Below, piece after piece: positions 61,439-64,000 of a stretch of 64,000 bases of DNA. The notes under the pieces are model-generated. The model worked only from the letters and a program-made list of their open reading frames with translations. It was not told where the DNA came from and made no database searches. Source of the stretch: Bacteroidota bacterium. Lineage in GTDB: Bacteria > Bacteroidota > Bacteroidia > Chitinophagales > Chitinophagaceae. The DNA is taken from NCBI GenBank assembly GCA_024640255.1, contig JAHEFI010000001.1, positions 310,001-374,000 of the forward strand. Reading direction: 5' to 3'. Both the position numbers and the translations under genes were made by a program. Position 1 is the stretch's first letter, and each line of letters opens with the position of its first letter.

Positions 61439-62080
61439 ATGCATCATATGGGCGAGTCCAAATTTGATTTACTGGAGAAAAATAGACAATGGGTAAAAGA
61501 ACAACTTGAGTTAGACCCTAACTATTTTAATAACTTATCTCTGGGCCAAAATCCGGAGTATTTATGGATTGGATGTTCTGATAGCAGGGTTCCTGCCAAT
61601 CAAATTACTGGTACAAAACCTGGTGACATTTTCGTTCACAGAAATATTGCCAATATGGTGGTGCACAGTGATATGAATATGTTAAGTGTGCTTTCTTATG
61701 CTGTGGAGGTTTTACAAGTAAAACATATTATTGTTTGCGGTCATTATGGTTGTGGAGGAGTAGTAGCAGCCATGGAAAATCAACAATTAGGTTTAATTGA
61801 CAATTGGCTAAGACATATTAAGGATGTATATCGATTTAATGCAGGAGAATTAGATGCTATCACTGATACTACAGAAAGAGCTAGAAGGTTTGTGGAATTA
61901 AATGTTATTGAGCAAGTGGGTCATTTAGGCAAAACCTCTATAGTTCAAAACGCTTGGAGAAGAGACCAATCTCTTACTTTGCATGGTTGGGCATATGATG
62001 TAAAAGACGGAATCATACACGATTTAGGCACAACTATTACTTGTACCAAAGACCTGCATAAAGTGTATCATTTAGATTAA
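61439..62080 (+). CDS. can: Beta-class carbonic anhydrase
   Basis: 213 residues. Zinc ligands C46, H102 and C105 with the D48-R50 dyad ([13 protein letters not shown]); HRNIAN loop. Interconverts CO2 and bicarbonate in the cytoplasm. TAGCATCTTTG (61417-61427) is the promoter -7 element, only 11 nt before the ATG, so the leader is very short; an alternative start is ATG 61448. Terminator follows. Confidence 0.96.
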   Translation: MHHMGESKFDLLEKNRQWVKEQLELDPNYFNNLSLGQNPEYLWIGCSDSRVPANQITGTKPGDIFVHRNIANMVVHSDMNMLSVLSYAVEVLQVKHIIVCGHYGCGGVVAAMENQQLGLIDNWLRHIKDVYRFNAGELDAITDTTERARRFVELNVIEQVGHLGKTSIVQNAWRRDQSLTLHGWAYDVKDGIIHDLGTTITCTKDLHKVYHLD

Positions 62081-62103
62081 AATCTATCATAAATGTATTA
62101 ATT

Positions 62104-62130
62104 AAAAGCACCCAAATGGGTGCTTTTTTT
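62104..62130 (+). terminator. Intrinsic terminator after carbonic anhydrase
   Basis: AAAAGCACCC-AAAT-GGGTGCTTTT with seven Ts, 10-bp perfect stem. Confidence 0.92.
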
Positions 62131-62265
62131 ATTTTATAAAATATTCTAATTCAATTGTTTATACAAATTCACGCCATATAATCTGTTTGTTAACACTAAG
62201 TTCATCTTGGCTTAACAATTAGGTAACATTAGAGTCTAATATTTGCATACAAATAAAAATATACC

Positions 62266-64000
62266 GTGAAAAGGATATCATTAGTTATACTTATTATTTT
62301 CTCTACAGTTTTAGCAAATGCTCAAAGAGCAAAAGTTACAGGTAAAGTAACAAACAATAAAAACGAGGCTTTAATTGCTGTAACTGTTACTTTAAAATCA
62401 GATAAAACACAAACTACAAAAACTGATGTGGAAGGTAGATATAGTTTTAGTATTGATCTAAACAAAACATATACAATTGGGTTTAACTATATTGGGTACA
62501 AAGAAAAATCTATTACTGTAAATGCAATTACAACTGAGGAATTAATATCAGATGTTTTATTAGAGGAAGCGGGTAAAAAATTAACTGATGTTGTTGTGAA
62601 TGCATCTAGAGGTACTAATAAAGGAGCAACTGATAATGCTTTAATTGCGTATCAAAAAAATACAAATACAGTTTCATCTGTCATATCAGCTGAATCAATT
62701 AGAAGAAGCCCAGATAGAAACACTGCAGAGATTTTAAAAAGAACTCCTGGTGCGTCTATTCAAGAAGGAAAATATATTATTGTCAGAGGTTTAGCTGATA
62801 GATATAACCAAGCCATGTTAAATGGTATTTTATTAACTAGTACTGAGCCTGATCGTAAAACATTTTCCTTTGATTTATTCCCTTCTCAAATTATTGATAA
62901 CATTATTATCAATAAAGCCTTTGTTCCTGAATTGCCAGGAGAGTGGGCAGGTGGATTGATTCAAGTAAATACAAAAGATGTACCTACAAAAAACTTTTTT
63001 AATATTCAATTAGGTACAAGTGCAAATAGCATGGTAACTGGTAAAGATTTCTTTAAAGATAAAGGTGGAAAGACTGACTGGTATGGTATTGATGATGGTA
63101 CAAGATCTTTGCCAATGGGGTATACCACTAAGTCGAGCTTTGATACTACAAGTATTGCTGGTAAAACAGCAATGGGTAAAACCATGTCAAGTAATTGGGC
63201 TCCAATTATGACTACTGCTAAGCCTAATATGAGTGCTCAAATGAATGGAGGGTTTGCAGGTACATTATTTGGTAAAAAAATTGGAGGAATTTTAGGTATT
63301 AGTTACGCTAATTCATATAGATTCCAAGATAATATTAATAATCAAAATCAATTATCTAATTCTGGATTAACTCCTTACATTGAATTAAAGGATAATAAAT
63401 ATATAAATGATATCAACATGGGTGCTATTGCAGGAGTATCTATGTTTATTAATCCATTAAATAAAATTAGCTATAAGGCTATTGTAAATGTAAAGACAGC
63501 TAATTCTTATAATAGTAGAACAGGTACCATTTATGATAGACAAGAATTAGTAAAAGGCAATGCTTTTACTTTTGCTCAAAACGTATTTTTCACAAATCAA
63601 TTAAATGGAGAACATAGTATCACTAAAGATTTAAAATTTAATTGGTACGGCGCTTTTAATATCTTAGATAGTTATGCTCCAGATCAAAGAAAGATTGCTT
63701 ACACAAAAAGTATTACTGGAAATGATCCTTATGTATTAAATATTTCTAATACCTTATCTCAGCAATCAGGTAGCCGAGTATTCCAATCATTATCTGATTA
63801 TATCTATACAGGTGGTGGTGATTTAACATATAAAATAAATCAGCAAACTATCAAGGCTGGTTATATGATTCAAATTAAAGATCGTTTATATGACGCTCAA
63901 TTATTTGCTATTACAATGCCAATTGATAATCCAGCGTTAAGACTATTGCCTGCTGAAGCTGCTTTTGTTCCTTCAAATTTTGGTAATGGAACTGACAACA
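62266..64000 (+). CDS. TonB-dependent receptor, 3' end outside window
   Basis: 578 codons are present and the frame is open to the window edge. Start GTG at 62266 (KRISLVILIIFSTVLANAQ signal peptide). CarboxypepD_reg-like domain (AKVTGKVTNNKNEALIAVTVTLK ... FNYIGYKEKSITV), then a plug domain (SVISAESIRRSPDRNTAEILKRTPGASIQ ... RGLADRYNQAMLNG) and the beginning of the barrel. Outer-membrane import of an unknown substrate. The N-terminal domain is the SusC-like layout but the hallmark SusC signature is not evident. Confidence 0.9.
   Translation, partial: MKRISLVILIIFSTVLANAQRAKVTGKVTNNKNEALIAVTVTLKSDKTQTTKTDVEGRYSFSIDLNKTYTIGFNYIGYKEKSITVNAITTEELISDVLLEEAGKKLTDVVVNASRGTNKGATDNALIAYQKNTNTVSSVISAESIRRSPDRNTAEILKRTPGASIQEGKYIIVRGLADRYNQAMLNGILLTSTEPDRKTFSFDLFPSQIIDNIIINKAFVPELPGEWAGGLIQVNTKDVPTKNFFNIQLGTSANSMVTGKDFFKDKGGKTDWYGIDDGTRSLPMGYTTKSSFDTTSIAGKTAMGKTMSSNWAPIMTTAKPNMSAQMNGGFAGTLFGKKIGGILGISYANSYRFQDNINNQNQLSNSGLTPYIELKDNKYINDINMGAIAGVSMFINPLNKISYKAIVNVKTANSYNSRTGTIYDRQELVKGNAFTFAQNVFFTNQLNGEHSITKDLKFNWYGAFNILDSYAPDQRKIAYTKSITGNDPYVLNISNTLSQQSGSRVFQSLSDYIYTGGGDLTYKINQQTIKAGYMIQIKDRLYDAQLFAITMPIDNPALRLLPAEAAFVPSNFGNGTDN

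Overview
The window looks like a chromosomal segment of an AT-rich member of the Bacteroidota, most likely Chitinophagaceae. This rests on gene content (TonB receptors, HmuY lipoprotein, carboxypeptidase-regulatory-like outer surface proteins, DUF2461, VF530, DUF6132, cluster-less photolyase). It also rests on promoters of the Bacteroidota type, with a TAnnTTTG -7 element and mostly no Shine-Dalgarno sequence. The genus cannot be fixed from the sequence alone. No rRNA, tRNA or CRISPR array was recognised.

Bases 1-15,570 are accessory DNA. The left end (1-3,100) resembles a mobile-element remnant: a DUF6291-like protein, a large imperfect palindrome, small orphan ORFs, a membrane protein/XRE regulator pair with a palindromic operator in its promoter, and a short tyrosine recombinase. 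Next come a secreted carboxypeptidase-regulatory-like protein, a BlaI-type repressor with two tandem operators, an M56 (BlaR1-like) membrane peptidase and a run of tiny membrane proteins. These are bracketed by two kinds of short repeat. At 8,425-12,042 lie DUF3892, a HEPN-motif protein, DUF2971 and an unrecognised two-gene pair, a defence-island-like group.

From 12,184 to 14,340 four related sites (A-D) of about 85 bp, all in the same orientation, separate single genes or gene pairs: DUF2442/DUF4160, a GNAT acetyltransferase and an ORF6N protein, with a subclass B1 metallo-beta-lactamase after the last site. The site ends pair with one another and the centre is a variable hairpin, so the arrangement resembles an integron-like cassette array (attC-like sites without a recognisable integrase). 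This is the most interesting part of the window.

Bases 15,572-64,000 look like ordinary chromosome. In order: a two-gene photolyase operon; sugar isomerase, Dabb, VanZ and Gfo/Idh/MocA genes; a GH3 glycosidase with an M20 peptidase; serine hydrolase and VOC genes; YgiD dioxygenase and a DEAD-box helicase. Then come an arsenic methylation/reduction operon (arsR-arsM-arsC, no pump), an hmuY/hmuR-like haem uptake pair with an orphan OmpR-type regulator, and an SGNH-carboxylesterase fusion. A Crp/Fnr-type regulator sits between two copies of its probable binding site, next to rhodanese, DUF2892-like and thioredoxin genes. Further on are S15 peptidase/serine hydrolase/threonine dehydratase genes, xylulokinase plus xylose isomerase, an amino-acid permease with a dimethylargininase-like hydrolase, a five-gene minus-strand run including a CLC transporter, carbonic anhydrase, and a TonB receptor cut by the right edge.
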